Below are positions 26,422-35,077 of a DNA stretch of 64,000 nucleotides, in pieces (position 1 is the first letter of the stretch; every line of letters begins with the position of its first letter). The notes under the pieces were generated by a model, which worked only from the letters and a program-made list of their open reading frames with translations, did not search any database and had not been told where the DNA came from. Location: NCBI GenBank assembly GCA_964414815.1, contig CAYPXY010000001.1:336177-400176 (forward strand), in the 5' to 3' direction. The position numbers were made by a program, and so were the translations under genes. This stretch comes from Mariniblastus sp964414815 (lineage in GTDB: Bacteria; Planctomycetota; Planctomycetia; Pirellulales; Pirellulaceae).

Positions 26422-26441
26422 AGTATCATTAAAATGATACT
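26422..26441. promoter_or_regulatory. Phage operator palindrome, copy 2 (perfect)
   Basis: AGTATCATT-AA-AATGATACT, two perfect 9-bp arms with a 2-bp spacer. It lies between the divergent prohead protease gene (start at 26411) and the RpoA-CTD-like gene (start at 26491), so one regulator could control both. This is the best copy of the five-site set. Confidence 0.85.
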
Positions 26442-26490
26442 GCTCATCGGCAGTTTCCATTCAATGGATATTTCTTTTAGGGATGGTGTG

Positions 26491-27060
26491 ATGACAGAAA
26501 ACGACAGCCAGACACTCACACGAGAGTGGCTAGAGTCAATCGGAGGAATAGCTGTCCAAGATGGATTTCCAATCGTGTTCTCGAATGAGAACACAGAGGT
26601 TTATGTCAGCGACGTCAAGCTGGCAAAGTGGAGATTGCGAATCGGCAAGACAAGTGTGCCGATCAGCGTGAACAATCGCGATAATCTTCGTCGGTTGCTA
26701 ATTGGCCTTGGAATCTGGGGCGAACCACCGGATTACGTCATTGGCCAGTACAGCCAGATGCTCGAATGGGCAATGAAGGGAAGCCACGAAGAGCGGGCGT
26801 TGCGAATCGTGAAGGAAGCGTTCAGGACGTCAGAAGAGATTCAGTCAACCTACGTTCACGACGGTTCGTATCTCAACTCGTTCGTGAAAGACCTGAAACT
26901 GGTGAACACGCTCGAAGATTGCGGAGTGTTCACGGTTGACGATCTTTACAGCCTTACCGAAGAAGATGTAATGTTGATCGAAAACCTTGGGCCTGGCTAT
27001 GTCGCGGGATTAAAACGCGAACTCGAAGAAAACGGAATCACTTGGCCTCTGGATTTTTAG
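26491..27060 (+). CDS. Phage protein with RNA polymerase alpha-CTD-like C-terminus
   Basis: 189 residues from the ATG at 26491, chosen because AGGGA lies about 9 nt upstream; upstream ATGs at 26464 and 26410 overlap the operator region. The N-terminal 100 residues are of unknown family (TREWLESIGGIAVQDGFPI, LAKWRLRIGKTSVPISVNN). The last 55 residues (VNTLEDCGVFTVDDLYSLTE, ENLGPGYVAGLKRELEENG) match the pattern of the RNA polymerase alpha C-terminal domain, a helix-hairpin-helix-type fold that binds UP elements and activators. It is the only plus-strand gene inside the head operon and shares the perfect operator copy. A role in phage transcription is plausible but inferred. Confidence 0.6.
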   Translation: MTENDSQTLTREWLESIGGIAVQDGFPIVFSNENTEVYVSDVKLAKWRLRIGKTSVPISVNNRDNLRRLLIGLGIWGEPPDYVIGQYSQMLEWAMKGSHEERALRIVKEAFRTSEEIQSTYVHDGSYLNSFVKDLKLVNTLEDCGVFTVDDLYSLTEEDVMLIENLGPGYVAGLKRELEENGITWPLDF

Positions 27061-27211
27061 GCTTCTTGACTTTGTGGGCCTTGCCGCACTTGCTGTTGGT
27101 GCAACGATAACTCGACCACGGACTGTTGATTCCACAACTGCCGTTGGATTTCGAGACAGATCCACATTTAGGACAGAACTGCGTACCGATTTTCAGATAG
27201 AGCTTGGCCAT
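27038..27211 (-). CDS. Small zinc-ribbon phage protein
   Basis: A 57-residue frame starting one base after the stop of 27213-28145 and overlapping the end of the convergent gene 26491-27060 by 23 nt. It begins MAKLYLKIGTQFCPKCGS and has a CxxC near residues 13-16, a further C at about residue 26, and a C..C pair in YRCTNSKCGKA, followed by a basic tail KVKKPKNPEAK. This looks like a zinc ribbon that binds nucleic acid or a protein. The tight spacing to a head gene and clean coding pattern support it as a real gene. Confidence 0.65.
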   Translation of the reverse strand: MAKLYLKIGTQFCPKCGSVSKSNGSCGINSPWSSYRCTNSKCGKAHKVKKPKNPEAK

Positions 27212-27212
27212 G

Positions 27213-28145
27213 TCAGTTGGCAGGTGGATTGGTCACGAAGTCCCAGCGTAGCGTGCATCGGCATTGGGGATGGGCTGGCGGCCCTGATTTGAATTGCTCT
27301 GGCCAGTCCTTGACCGCCGTGCCATCGAGTGGAGAGCAGGTTTTGCAAACCTTTTCGTCACGACGCGTCACCCAAAACGGTGATAACGTCATGGTTGGCT
27401 TGGTGGCAGACGGCGTCTGAATTGTCGAGTCTGGCTGTGCAACAGCATCCTGCTGGGTTTCGGGTTCAGGATCAATTGCAGGCGGAATGACTGGCTCAAC
27501 AGCTGGAACTGAATCGGCGGGCCTTGGCGTGTAGGTGTAATTGGTTGGCGGTACAGGTGGTTGAGTAGCAGGCGGCTGTTGAATGATATCTTCGATAGAC
27601 AATCCGCGACGTTGCCCGTATCTCAACGCTTCGTTGATTCGATTGGCCGCAACGTGTTCACCGGTTGTGATCGCGGCAGTCGTCAGTGTTACGGAGTCAC
27701 GCGCAGCTGCAATTGGGATATGCTTGTCCGGATTGGATAGCAGCAAAATGATCATCGTCGTGATCGAGTCCTGGTTATCTTCGATCTTCTTGAGCTGCAT
27801 CGCGACAAGTCGCCGAACGGTCTGTTCCATCGAATGAGAGAACTGTTCAGCGAGTCGCTTCGTGCTACGAGTCGAGTCGATCATCTGAGCCGACGGACTC
27901 ATCGTCACACCAATTTCCATTGCCAAACGGACGGCGGAACCGTAAATGATCGCCTGAACGTGCGGTTCGATCTGACGAGCGAGATTTTCACGCAGTCCCT
28001 GCCAGTATCGGTCAGGTATCTCATCGACCGTGCGATAGCCCGCGTCCAACAATCCGAGTACTTCCAGATTTGCCGCCGTGAGCCAGTAGTTCACGAGCGA
28101 CTGGAATAGCAGTTCGTGGTGTTCTCGTTTTGGATCGTCAGGCAC
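27213..28145 (-). CDS. Minor head protein (Mu gpF/SPP1 gp7-like)
   Basis: 310 residues. Residues 1-185 are helical (LFQSLVNYWLTAANLEVLGL, TTGEHVAANRINEALRYGQ). A Pro/Thr-rich linker covers about residues 190-265. The C-terminus carries the family signature DEKVCKTCSPLDGT...AHPQCRCTLRW, a Cys-rich motif of gpF-like phage head morphogenesis proteins that function near the portal and may be ejected with DNA. It starts 5 nt after the stop of 28151-30256. Confidence 0.8.
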   Translation of the reverse strand: MPDDPKREHHELLFQSLVNYWLTAANLEVLGLLDAGYRTVDEIPDRYWQGLRENLARQIEPHVQAIIYGSAVRLAMEIGVTMSPSAQMIDSTRSTKRLAEQFSHSMEQTVRRLVAMQLKKIEDNQDSITTMIILLLSNPDKHIPIAAARDSVTLTTAAITTGEHVAANRINEALRYGQRRGLSIEDIIQQPPATQPPVPPTNYTYTPRPADSVPAVEPVIPPAIDPEPETQQDAVAQPDSTIQTPSATKPTMTLSPFWVTRRDEKVCKTCSPLDGTAVKDWPEQFKSGPPAHPQCRCTLRWDFVTNPPAN

Positions 28146-28150
28146 TCTTG

Positions 28151-30256
28151 CTATCCTGTTACTGCTCGTTCGAGCCAGAAGCTCCGGAAGACGGATTTTT
28201 GTCTTGGATTTCGTCGGTCTTCGATTCGCTGGATTCGCTTTTCGATTTCGTGTGTGGCCTTCCGCCTAAGATTAGCAGCGTTTTCCCGCCTTCGAGAAAA
28301 CTCGGCCCCTTCCCCTCTATTACTGGCATAACCGTAATCCTTTTTGTTGATGAATGTCGCGAAGCCATCTCGGCGACCGACTTCAAATTTTCCACCTAAA
28401 ACATTGTCAATGTCACTAGCAATCTGCTTTGAATTGCCAGTGAAATCAACGATTAACATTTCCGTTCCAACGGTCGTGTGTCCTTCAATTCCAGTGGCTT
28501 TTCTCGCTTTGGAATAAATATCATGTACCTCTTCGACTGTCAAGTTTTCCGGAAGCTGGATTGTGATAAATCCAGCCGGACTTGATCCTTCAATCGGTGT
28601 CGCACTGACTGACATCACGCTGTCTTGCGAGAGTGTGAAGCCTGCCAATCGCATTAAGTCAGCTACTTTCGCCGCTTCCTCTTTCGAATCAATAATGGCA
28701 GCAAATGAAGGATTGGTATCGTCCAAATAACCTCCAAACTGACTGGCAATCGTGCCCTCTGTTTGGCTTGATTCGAAAATATCATCAAAGATTTCATCGA
28801 CCACTTCTTTGCTGATTTCGAGCTTTTCAGACTCGCTTAAATTATTCCAGCGGTCGTGAAGCTCTTTGTCGTTCGGATCAGGTGCCACTTCGAACATCAC
28901 TCTCGTTGGTGTTGATCCACTTCCACCGGACGCACAAGTGTTGCCTGGCTGAAAACCACCGCCGCCCGGTGCATTCGCCCCGCAATTCTTGAGTATTTCA
29001 TCGTCAAACCATTGGCTACGAAATACCGACTTGCACCCTATTATATTCGGTTTTTGATCGCTTGTATTGTCTAAAAACCTTAGAATTTCGTGGGCGCTGC
29101 GATTCACGTCATCCGCGTCGGATTTTCGGATCGATCCATCCAGTCCGATGACCGTTTTTGCCTTGTTTTTGTCGCTGAAAACGCATTCGTCGAACGTCAA
29201 TTCACGTCCGTTCAACTGACGGAACTTGTCGATATATTTTTTGCCTGTTCCGGGCTTCAGGTAAGCTATCGTGACGTGCGGCAGGTAGGTGGCGTGCGTG
29301 TCGATATGCAGCAGCTCGCAGAGCCGCTGATTGAGTGTCATCAAGCCGTCGCCGGACACGTTCAGTTTCAGAACGTCCTGTTCGGTGCTTTCGAATAAAG
29401 TGCTTGTCCCGATGGACACAGTGACCGGACCTGTGCCATCGAGCTTGCAGGCAACTTCATCAGGATCGATGGTGTCGAGTCCGTATTTGACGGTGATATG
29501 CGGATTGTCTTCGAGTTCTAAGATATCATCTGGCTCGATGGACGCTTGCATTTGTCGCACGACATCGGCGTCGTTCGATGGCAGAATGAGCATGACGCAT
29601 GACCATCGCGGCTTGTCGATGGGGGCGGATTCGACGGGGCGAAGCAGGTTAAGCGATTTCTTGGGATTGGAAGACTGCCCGTTTTCGGTAACGTATGGAA
29701 TGTACTTCGCAAGTCCACCGACCAATCGAGATCGCAAGCCTTCATTGATGGGCATGTTGGCGTTTGATGCACGTACAATATCCTCGCCTTTTGCGAACTT
29801 CGGATATTCAAAAATTGAAAGTTTTCGTTCGCCAGCATTGAATCGTTCTGCAATTTCCTGGAGGTCTTGAATCGAATCTTTATCGAGTCCAAGATATGCT
29901 AATGCTGAATCGTTGTTCAACTCAACTTGATTGCGTTCACGATTGAATTGAAGATGGGTTCCGATCATTGAAAACGGTGCGAATTCGCCAGGCTCTAAAA
30001 CTTCAAACAAGCCGTCGTCAATTTTTGTTTTCTTCGCCCCAATTCGCTTCATTTCATCGCGAATACGCTTAGGCATATCGGTTGAAGGCAGGAATTGCCC
30101 TCCAAGATAAAACTCTCCGTTTTGTCCGATTTCCCCGCCAGCCCTGGCCTGTCTTTGGCATGTATTCCCCGGCTGGAATCCACCCGCTCCAGTGCCACAG
30201 TTCTTCAGAACTGCATCGAGATGCAACAATCGAAACGTCGAGAATACTTGCGTCAT
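28151..30256 (-). CDS. Multi-domain minor head protein with a 2H phosphoesterase domain
   Basis: 701 residues. A 2H phosphoesterase (LigT/2'-5' RNA ligase-like) domain covers about residues 215-375, recognised by the paired H-x-T motifs PHITVKYG (H253) and PHVTIAYL (H327). Related boundary motifs recur: LKNCG...GGFQPGNTC at residues 17-33 and 422-441, and KSVFRS-x-W at about 409 and near the C-terminus. They divide the protein into units of about 400 and 270 residues. The second unit has no recognised fold. It overlaps the portal gene by 4 nt and sits where minor head proteins are encoded. The 2H domain could process RNA or cyclic nucleotides, but no substrate is evident. Confidence 0.75.
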   Translation of the reverse strand: MTQVFSTFRLLHLDAVLKNCGTGAGGFQPGNTCQRQARAGGEIGQNGEFYLGGQFLPSTDMPKRIRDEMKRIGAKKTKIDDGLFEVLEPGEFAPFSMIGTHLQFNRERNQVELNNDSALAYLGLDKDSIQDLQEIAERFNAGERKLSIFEYPKFAKGEDIVRASNANMPINEGLRSRLVGGLAKYIPYVTENGQSSNPKKSLNLLRPVESAPIDKPRWSCVMLILPSNDADVVRQMQASIEPDDILELEDNPHITVKYGLDTIDPDEVACKLDGTGPVTVSIGTSTLFESTEQDVLKLNVSGDGLMTLNQRLCELLHIDTHATYLPHVTIAYLKPGTGKKYIDKFRQLNGRELTFDECVFSDKNKAKTVIGLDGSIRKSDADDVNRSAHEILRFLDNTSDQKPNIIGCKSVFRSQWFDDEILKNCGANAPGGGGFQPGNTCASGGSGSTPTRVMFEVAPDPNDKELHDRWNNLSESEKLEISKEVVDEIFDDIFESSQTEGTIASQFGGYLDDTNPSFAAIIDSKEEAAKVADLMRLAGFTLSQDSVMSVSATPIEGSSPAGFITIQLPENLTVEEVHDIYSKARKATGIEGHTTVGTEMLIVDFTGNSKQIASDIDNVLGGKFEVGRRDGFATFINKKDYGYASNRGEGAEFSRRRENAANLRRKATHEIEKRIQRIEDRRNPRQKSVFRSFWLERAVTG

Positions 30257-31686
30257 TTCGATTCCTTTAGCTCTTTCGGGTCACCGGCAGGCAGTAGACG
30301 ATCCTGTCCGCCAATCTCAGTGGCCTTGCCAATATCCGGCCTGAAAGCGTCGTCTGCTGGCGGTTCTTTCGGAATGTCCTTTTCACCCGCCAGTTGGTCG
30401 CCACGCTCATCGTCCCACGGTTCGCGTCCGTGCAGGATTCGCAGCTCGTTCTTGGTGATCGCCTTGCCACGGACTAACTGATCGGTTTTCTTGATCTCGC
30501 GATCTTCATCCTGAATCGATGTGGCGGTGTAGGTAACGTATAGTCCTTTGCCGTATTGCCAAACCCAAAAGCGATTGTCGTCGTCTGCAAGAATGTTGAG
30601 CAGCGGTTGGATCGTCAGGTGCGTGTACTGCTCAAGTGGGGCGTAGAGTCCTTCGCGACCTGTAGGCGACGTGATGCCGACGGCAACGGCAGGCACTCGG
30701 TGATTGGCCAGCGTGTCGTCACGAGCTTGATTGTGCGACTCTTTGTAATCCATCTCGTTGGGAGCGTGTGACAACTTCGTGACGGTTGCGTTCGCTCCTT
30801 CAACGATCATAATCTTACCGGCCTTGTCCGCACCGGCGTACAGTTCGTTGATCCGTTTTGACACAGCATCGAACTCTTGATCGTCCATCCGTGCGTCACC
30901 ATTGTTGAGCGTGACGAGTGCCGATGGCTTCATTCCATTCCGCATGGTGGAGATGCGACTAACATCAATGCCGGTCGATAGATCGCTCCAGATGGCATTG
31001 GCAGCGATAGGAGAATATCCGTCATCCTTGCGGGTTGGGTGTGGCAGACGAATGACCTGCATGGCTCGAGCGTCGATCTCGAACCCAATCGAATAGATCA
31101 ACCCGCCAAGCAGGAACGGAGCGTCGTATCGGGCGCCTTCGGGGCTAATTTTCCAGTATCCATAGGGGAACTTTGAGTTGGGCCGATAGGGCCGGGCGAT
31201 GGCAGTCGGAATGACGTAACGCTCGACGATCTTGCCAAACCCGTTGCGAACATTCCAAATCAAGCATGTGCCAGTCAGACGAATCTGCATGGCCTGTTCG
31301 TATCGAAACAGCGATCCCGATTGGTGCGGATTAGGCTCGCCGAGTATACGCATGACTGGATGGCTATCACCAACCTTTTCATCTTCTTCGTCTGCTTTGA
31401 CGGACTTTCGTCGCGAATCACGATTACCCTTGGTGACGTAGGCTTCCGCGATGGCCTGTGACACTTGAGACGCAATCGCTTCTATAGCGACGTAGTTATA
31501 GCCCGTGTAGTTTCGGCTTTCTTCGCGGTGATCGCTGGCCCATTCGCCCGGTCGATTGGTGGACAAGGCGAACTTCAACGACTCTTCCTGATCGGTATCG
31601 ATCTCGGTCACACGGATCGGCTGCCGCTTGGTGCCCCGATCCATCGACTGCATGGCCTTGACGATCTCAATGGTGTTAGTGGTCAT
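30253..31686 (-). CDS. Portal protein
   Basis: 477 residues with the HK97-type portal pattern: YNYVAIEAIASQVSQAIAEA near residue 65, GSLFRYEQAMQIRLTGTCLI near 125, YSPIAANAIWSDL, and a C-terminal part with LEQYTHLTIQPLLNILADDD. The C-terminal tail is acidic and mentions RLLPAGDPKELKESK. The portal forms the dodecameric ring through which DNA enters and leaves the capsid. It is the first gene of the leftward head operon, with operator copy 3 at 31726-31745 just upstream. Confidence 0.85.
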   Translation of the reverse strand: MTTNTIEIVKAMQSMDRGTKRQPIRVTEIDTDQEESLKFALSTNRPGEWASDHREESRNYTGYNYVAIEAIASQVSQAIAEAYVTKGNRDSRRKSVKADEEDEKVGDSHPVMRILGEPNPHQSGSLFRYEQAMQIRLTGTCLIWNVRNGFGKIVERYVIPTAIARPYRPNSKFPYGYWKISPEGARYDAPFLLGGLIYSIGFEIDARAMQVIRLPHPTRKDDGYSPIAANAIWSDLSTGIDVSRISTMRNGMKPSALVTLNNGDARMDDQEFDAVSKRINELYAGADKAGKIMIVEGANATVTKLSHAPNEMDYKESHNQARDDTLANHRVPAVAVGITSPTGREGLYAPLEQYTHLTIQPLLNILADDDNRFWVWQYGKGLYVTYTATSIQDEDREIKKTDQLVRGKAITKNELRILHGREPWDDERGDQLAGEKDIPKEPPADDAFRPDIGKATEIGGQDRLLPAGDPKELKESK

Positions 31687-31725
31687 AAATCCGACGTTTT
31701 GCCCAGAAAACGAATCGCTAGAATA

Positions 31726-31745
31726 GGTATCATTACAATGATACT
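31726..31745. promoter_or_regulatory. Phage operator palindrome, copy 3
   Basis: GGTATCATT-AC-AATGATACT, palindromic except for the outermost base. It is placed symmetrically between the divergent portal (start at 31686) and terminase (start at 31784) genes, 40 bp and 38 bp away respectively, so it could regulate both late units. Confidence 0.85.
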
Positions 31746-31783
31746 AATTTAGCGGGTTTTTCAAGGCAAAAAAGGCGACTTTT

Positions 31784-33226
31784 GTGACGGCATTCAGGTT
31801 CATCCCATCCAAGAAACAGATACTTGGCTTTTCCTGCACTGCTGACATTCTCATATATGGCGGCGCGGCAGGTGGAGGGAAATCGGCCCTGCTCACCATT
31901 GATCCCATTCGCCACACCCTATTACCGGATTTCAACGGCATTATCTTTCGTCGAACGTTTCCGCAAATCTTTCAGGCAGGCGGTCTTTGGGACGAAACCC
32001 AGCGATGGTATCCGGGGGCAGGCGGAACATCCATTCAGCAACCGCCGCGATGGCGATTTCCGTCGGGTGCGAAGATCGATCTGGCTTCGATTCAGCATGA
32101 AAAAGACGTACATAACTTCATGGGAGGGCAGTTCGCCTATATCGCTTTCGACGAACTGACGCACTTTACCCGCAAGATGTTTTTCTATCTGATTTCGCGG
32201 CTTCGATCGATGTGCGGAATCAAGCCTTACATTCGATGTTCGTGTAATCCCGAAGCAGGCTCGTGGGTGGCGGATCTGATTTCATGGTGGATCGATCAGG
32301 AAACCGGGTATCCGATCCCAGATCGCGTGGGTGTCATTCGATGGTTTTATCAGGGCGATGATGACGAGCTGCTTTGGTACGACTCGAAAGAAGAAGCGAT
32401 GGCCGCCAATCCTGAACGGTCGAAGATCGCACCGCCGAAGTCGCTGACCTTCATTCCATCGAACGTTACGGACAACACCTATTTGATGGAAAAAGACCCC
32501 GGCTATATGGCCAATCTGTTATCTCTTCCAAAGATTGAGCGGTTCAGGCTACTTGAAGGCAACTGGAAGATCGCCGAAGAGTCGATTATTGACGCGTTGT
32601 GGATTCGGCCCTACAAGCTCGATGGCCACCAGGTTCAATTCCAGCTCGGCGACCGATCTTACGCAGGCACGCAATTCCAGCGGTTTGCGATCATCGACAC
32701 CGCCGGAACGTCGAAACAAAAGGCCGACGAAAAGAAACGTGGCAAGGCACCGTCGTACACCTGTTGCGGCATCTTCGACTATCACGAGCCGATGGACATG
32801 CTACTCTGGCGTGACGTTTGGCGAAGTCGTGTATCGTGGAATGAGCTTATATCGCAATTACCAGCGTTTCTTGATCGCTGGAACGTCCGTGATCTACGGA
32901 TCGAAAACGCCCACCACGGCCAAGCCTTGTTCGACGAAATGGCGTCGAAATATCAATGCCGATACGTTGGGCCGGTGATCGACGGCATGGCCACGGGCAC
33001 AGCACGAGGCGCCAAGTTGGAGCGTGCCGTCGCTTCGGGGATTCTACAGCGTTTTGAGTTCGGAACGATCCTGATATCGCCTGATCCCCAAGCGTGGAGT
33101 CCAGAATATTCAGGTCAACTATCGTCGTGGACGGGACTGGACGATGAAGTCGCTGACTTAGTTGACGTGGCCAGCTACGCCAGTGATGTCGTTAAGCGAC
33201 AGAAGAAAAAGATCAGAGTGGCTTAG
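31784..33226 (+). CDS. Terminase large subunit
   Basis: 480 residues from a GTG start. The ATPase domain shows Walker A GGAAGGGKSA at residues 26-35 and a Walker B-like segment AYIAFDELTHF near residue 125, followed by a coupling motif region RCSCNPEAGS. The nuclease half (about residues 290-470) contains RFAIIDTAGTSK, the first acidic residue of an RNase H-like fold, and DLRIENAHHGQALF. Terminase cuts concatemeric DNA and drives it into the prohead. No adjacent small-subunit gene is recognised. Confidence 0.9.
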   Translation: MTAFRFIPSKKQILGFSCTADILIYGGAAGGGKSALLTIDPIRHTLLPDFNGIIFRRTFPQIFQAGGLWDETQRWYPGAGGTSIQQPPRWRFPSGAKIDLASIQHEKDVHNFMGGQFAYIAFDELTHFTRKMFFYLISRLRSMCGIKPYIRCSCNPEAGSWVADLISWWIDQETGYPIPDRVGVIRWFYQGDDDELLWYDSKEEAMAANPERSKIAPPKSLTFIPSNVTDNTYLMEKDPGYMANLLSLPKIERFRLLEGNWKIAEESIIDALWIRPYKLDGHQVQFQLGDRSYAGTQFQRFAIIDTAGTSKQKADEKKRGKAPSYTCCGIFDYHEPMDMLLWRDVWRSRVSWNELISQLPAFLDRWNVRDLRIENAHHGQALFDEMASKYQCRYVGPVIDGMATGTARGAKLERAVASGILQRFEFGTILISPDPQAWSPEYSGQLSSWTGLDDEVADLVDVASYASDVVKRQKKKIRVA

Positions 33227-33416
33227 CGTAATCGTCACGCAAATAGTAATTGGCTCCAACGTCTAGGTTGACTTTCATGCCGACTGTCTGTCCGCTCGGT
33301 AAAATGAAAATCGAATTATGCGGGTATGGCCCCTCAATTCTTGAGTGACAGTTCAGATTTCCGACGACCATCCAGAACAGATCTTCTGGCACCGGAATCC
33401 ATTTATATTGACCCAT
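33213..33416 (-). CDS. Small hypothetical phage protein
   Basis: 67 residues, beta-rich (FWMVVGNLNCHSRIEGPY, IFILPSGQTVGMKVNLD). It overlaps the terminase stop by 14 nt in convergent orientation and is last in the leftward small-gene operon that begins near 35059. No family is recognised. Confidence 0.55.
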   Translation of the reverse strand: MGQYKWIPVPEDLFWMVVGNLNCHSRIEGPYPHNSIFILPSGQTVGMKVNLDVGANYYLRDDYAKPL

Positions 33417-33419
33417 AAG

Positions 33420-33938
33420 TCAATCCGACTCCTGAGTTAAGGTAGCGATGCGCGAATCGGCTTCAGCCATCATTTCTTCAATCTCTGCCACTCTTTGGTG
33501 AGCTTCTTTGAGCCGTTCACCAACCAGTCGTCTGTGCGATTCTGCGTTCTCTTTTGCCCACCCAACTACTTTCGATCTATCGGTCGAAAACATGTTGCCG
33601 TAGATCAATTGGCCATCGTGTGTGACGTTCGGCCATTCAGGAATCTCACACTGTTTTTTAATGATTTCAGCCCCATTGTATGTCCAGATCGCGATTGACT
33701 TTTCAAACGTGTCTGGCGTGTCAATCAGTTCCTTGAGTTTGGGCATGTCGGCGAGCATCTCACGTTGGTATCGTGCCAGATCGTCGTTTGCGTATCCGTC
33801 ATCTTTCTTGATGAAATTGCCATCAAAACCGATGATGATGAGGTCGTGAATGTACGACGACCCGATGCAAACGCCTTCGGAAGCGACTTGGACGATGTGT
33901 CCGATTCGATAGTGTTCTTTGACGGTTTTCCAGCCCAT
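33420..33938 (-). CDS. Hypothetical phage protein with C-terminal coiled coil
   Basis: 172 residues from the ATG at 33938 (MGWKTVKEHYRIGHIVQVAS); the longer frame to 33989 lacks support. The first 50 residues form a beta domain (GVCIGSSYIHDLIIIGFDGN). The middle is helical with acidic patches, and residues about 125-170 are a coiled coil (RLKEAHQRVAEIEEMMAEAD). It starts 19 bp after the upstream stop. Probably an early regulatory or accessory protein; no family is recognised. Confidence 0.55.
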   Translation of the reverse strand: MGWKTVKEHYRIGHIVQVASEGVCIGSSYIHDLIIIGFDGNFIKKDDGYANDDLARYQREMLADMPKLKELIDTPDTFEKSIAIWTYNGAEIIKKQCEIPEWPNVTHDGQLIYGNMFSTDRSKVVGWAKENAESHRRLVGERLKEAHQRVAEIEEMMAEADSRIATLTQESD

Positions 33939-33957
33939 AACAGTCCTGAAAGTGAGA

Positions 33958-34311
33958 TTAAAAAGGCAAGCAATCCTGACAACATCCAATGGGCCTGCCA
34001 GTCAAATTATTGATTTTCGATGGCTTTCCGCATTCACAAACGGTGTCGCCACTGGATTCGATCAAATCAACCAACCTCTTGACAACAATTGTAAAGTCCG
34101 TCCGTCGGTTTAGATTCCCGACAGGCTCACGATATACACGAACAACGTCCCTTGCAGCATCGATCAACTCGTCAATGTCTGGATCAGTGGGCTTGGCCAG
34201 TTGCACTAACAGACCACCGTTTTTACGGCAACCACACTGCCATCGTAAACGCTTGCCTTGACTGTCAATCGCACTGTCCGGTGCGTAACCGCTTTTGGTT
34301 CTGCCACTCAT
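33958..34311 (-). CDS. Small zinc-binding phage protein
   Basis: 117 residues from the ATG at 34311, which overlaps the TGA of 34308-34613. The extended upstream frame is therefore discarded. Cysteine groups in RWQCGCRKNG (about residue 33) and VCECGKPSK...GCCQDCLPF (C-terminus) suggest zinc binding. Between them is a helical stretch DELIDAARDVVRVYREP. It is one of six overlapping leftward small genes; no family is recognised. Confidence 0.55.
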   Translation of the reverse strand: MSGRTKSGYAPDSAIDSQGKRLRWQCGCRKNGGLLVQLAKPTDPDIDELIDAARDVVRVYREPVGNLNRRTDFTIVVKRLVDLIESSGDTVCECGKPSKINNLTGRPIGCCQDCLPF

Positions 34312-34613
34312 TGGTCTACCTTTACAAGTTGTTTCGCCACAACGCTCTGCGTCCGCTCGACTGACGGATACCACCCAAACCATCCATCGCGAACCTGAAC
34401 ATAGGCACGCCCCTGTCGCTCCAACTGTTTCATCACCTTGCCAGCGATGCGTGCATAGGGTGCTGAACCAAGCAGTGTGGAGTGGTCTCCGAACAAATGA
34501 TCCCCGATTGCACCACATCGCAATCCGGGTTGACGTTCAATGACTTGCATCGCCAAATCACCCAATTCATCCATTGATCTGCCCGCGTAGTCGCGTCGTA
34601 CTGCCATGCTCAT
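34308..34613 (-). CDS. Small winged-helix-like phage protein
   Basis: 101 residues. The segment AMQVIERQPGLRCGAIGDHL, then ARIAGKVMKQLERQGRAYVQ and VRDGWFGWYP has the helix-helix-wing pattern of a winged helix-turn-helix. It may be a DNA-binding regulator. It is coupled by ATGA to both neighbouring genes. The fold call rests on pattern only. Confidence 0.5.
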   Translation of the reverse strand: MSMAVRRDYAGRSMDELGDLAMQVIERQPGLRCGAIGDHLFGDHSTLLGSAPYARIAGKVMKQLERQGRAYVQVRDGWFGWYPSVERTQSVVAKQLVKVDQ

Positions 34614-34870
34614 CGTCTCCAGTTTCTACGGATTTCCTTCCAGTGCTTCCCGTCAGTACGTTCGATCAGCACGCTGGTGTCGTTGTCGTTGTGGCTGCCA
34701 TTGGCGGATCGAACTCTGTGGCAACTATAACCCAGTTTTCGCAATTCTTTCATCGCCGACCTAAGCTGGCCGAGTGTGATATTGAACGACGGGCCTGATA
34801 ATCCACGTTGCGGCGAAAACGACTGCCTGTCTATGTCCCACGTTCCGATTGAGTAGAGCGGTTCAGGCAT
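34610..34870 (-). CDS. Small hypothetical phage protein
   Basis: 86 residues, basic at the C-terminus (RTDGKHWKEIRRNWRR). The middle reads NITLGQLRSAMKELRKLGYS, which could be a helix-turn-helix, but this is uncertain. It starts 3 bp after the upstream stop and is coupled to 34308-34613. Confidence 0.5.
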   Translation of the reverse strand: MPEPLYSIGTWDIDRQSFSPQRGLSGPSFNITLGQLRSAMKELRKLGYSCHRVRSANGSHNDNDTSVLIERTDGKHWKEIRRNWRR

Positions 34871-34873
34871 TTA

Positions 34874-35059
34874 TTACGAACCCCTTCCAAGTAACTCTAC
34901 CAGTGATCTGAGCGTGTCTGCACATTCGCGTTTGCACTCACGATGGCCGCGATCAACCGCATTCTGTATTTCCGCACCAGATGAACCATCTATGGCAACT
35001 TGGGGCTTCGCGTCGTCTTCCCATCGTTTCGCCAGCTCCAGCAACACTGCATCGTTCAT
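34874..35059 (-). CDS. Small hypothetical phage protein, first gene of the leftward early operon
   Basis: 61 residues from the ATG at 35059 (MNDAVLLELAKRWED); the upstream ATG at 35089 lies inside the operator at 35078-35097 and is rejected. Mostly helical and charged. It is followed by five coupled genes that reach to 33213. The operator 19 bp upstream suggests repression or activation of the whole operon by the phage regulator. Confidence 0.5.
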   Translation of the reverse strand: MNDAVLLELAKRWEDDAKPQVAIDGSSGAEIQNAVDRGHRECKRECADTLRSLVELLGRGS

Positions 35060-35077
35060 AAATTTCGTCCTTTTTTG

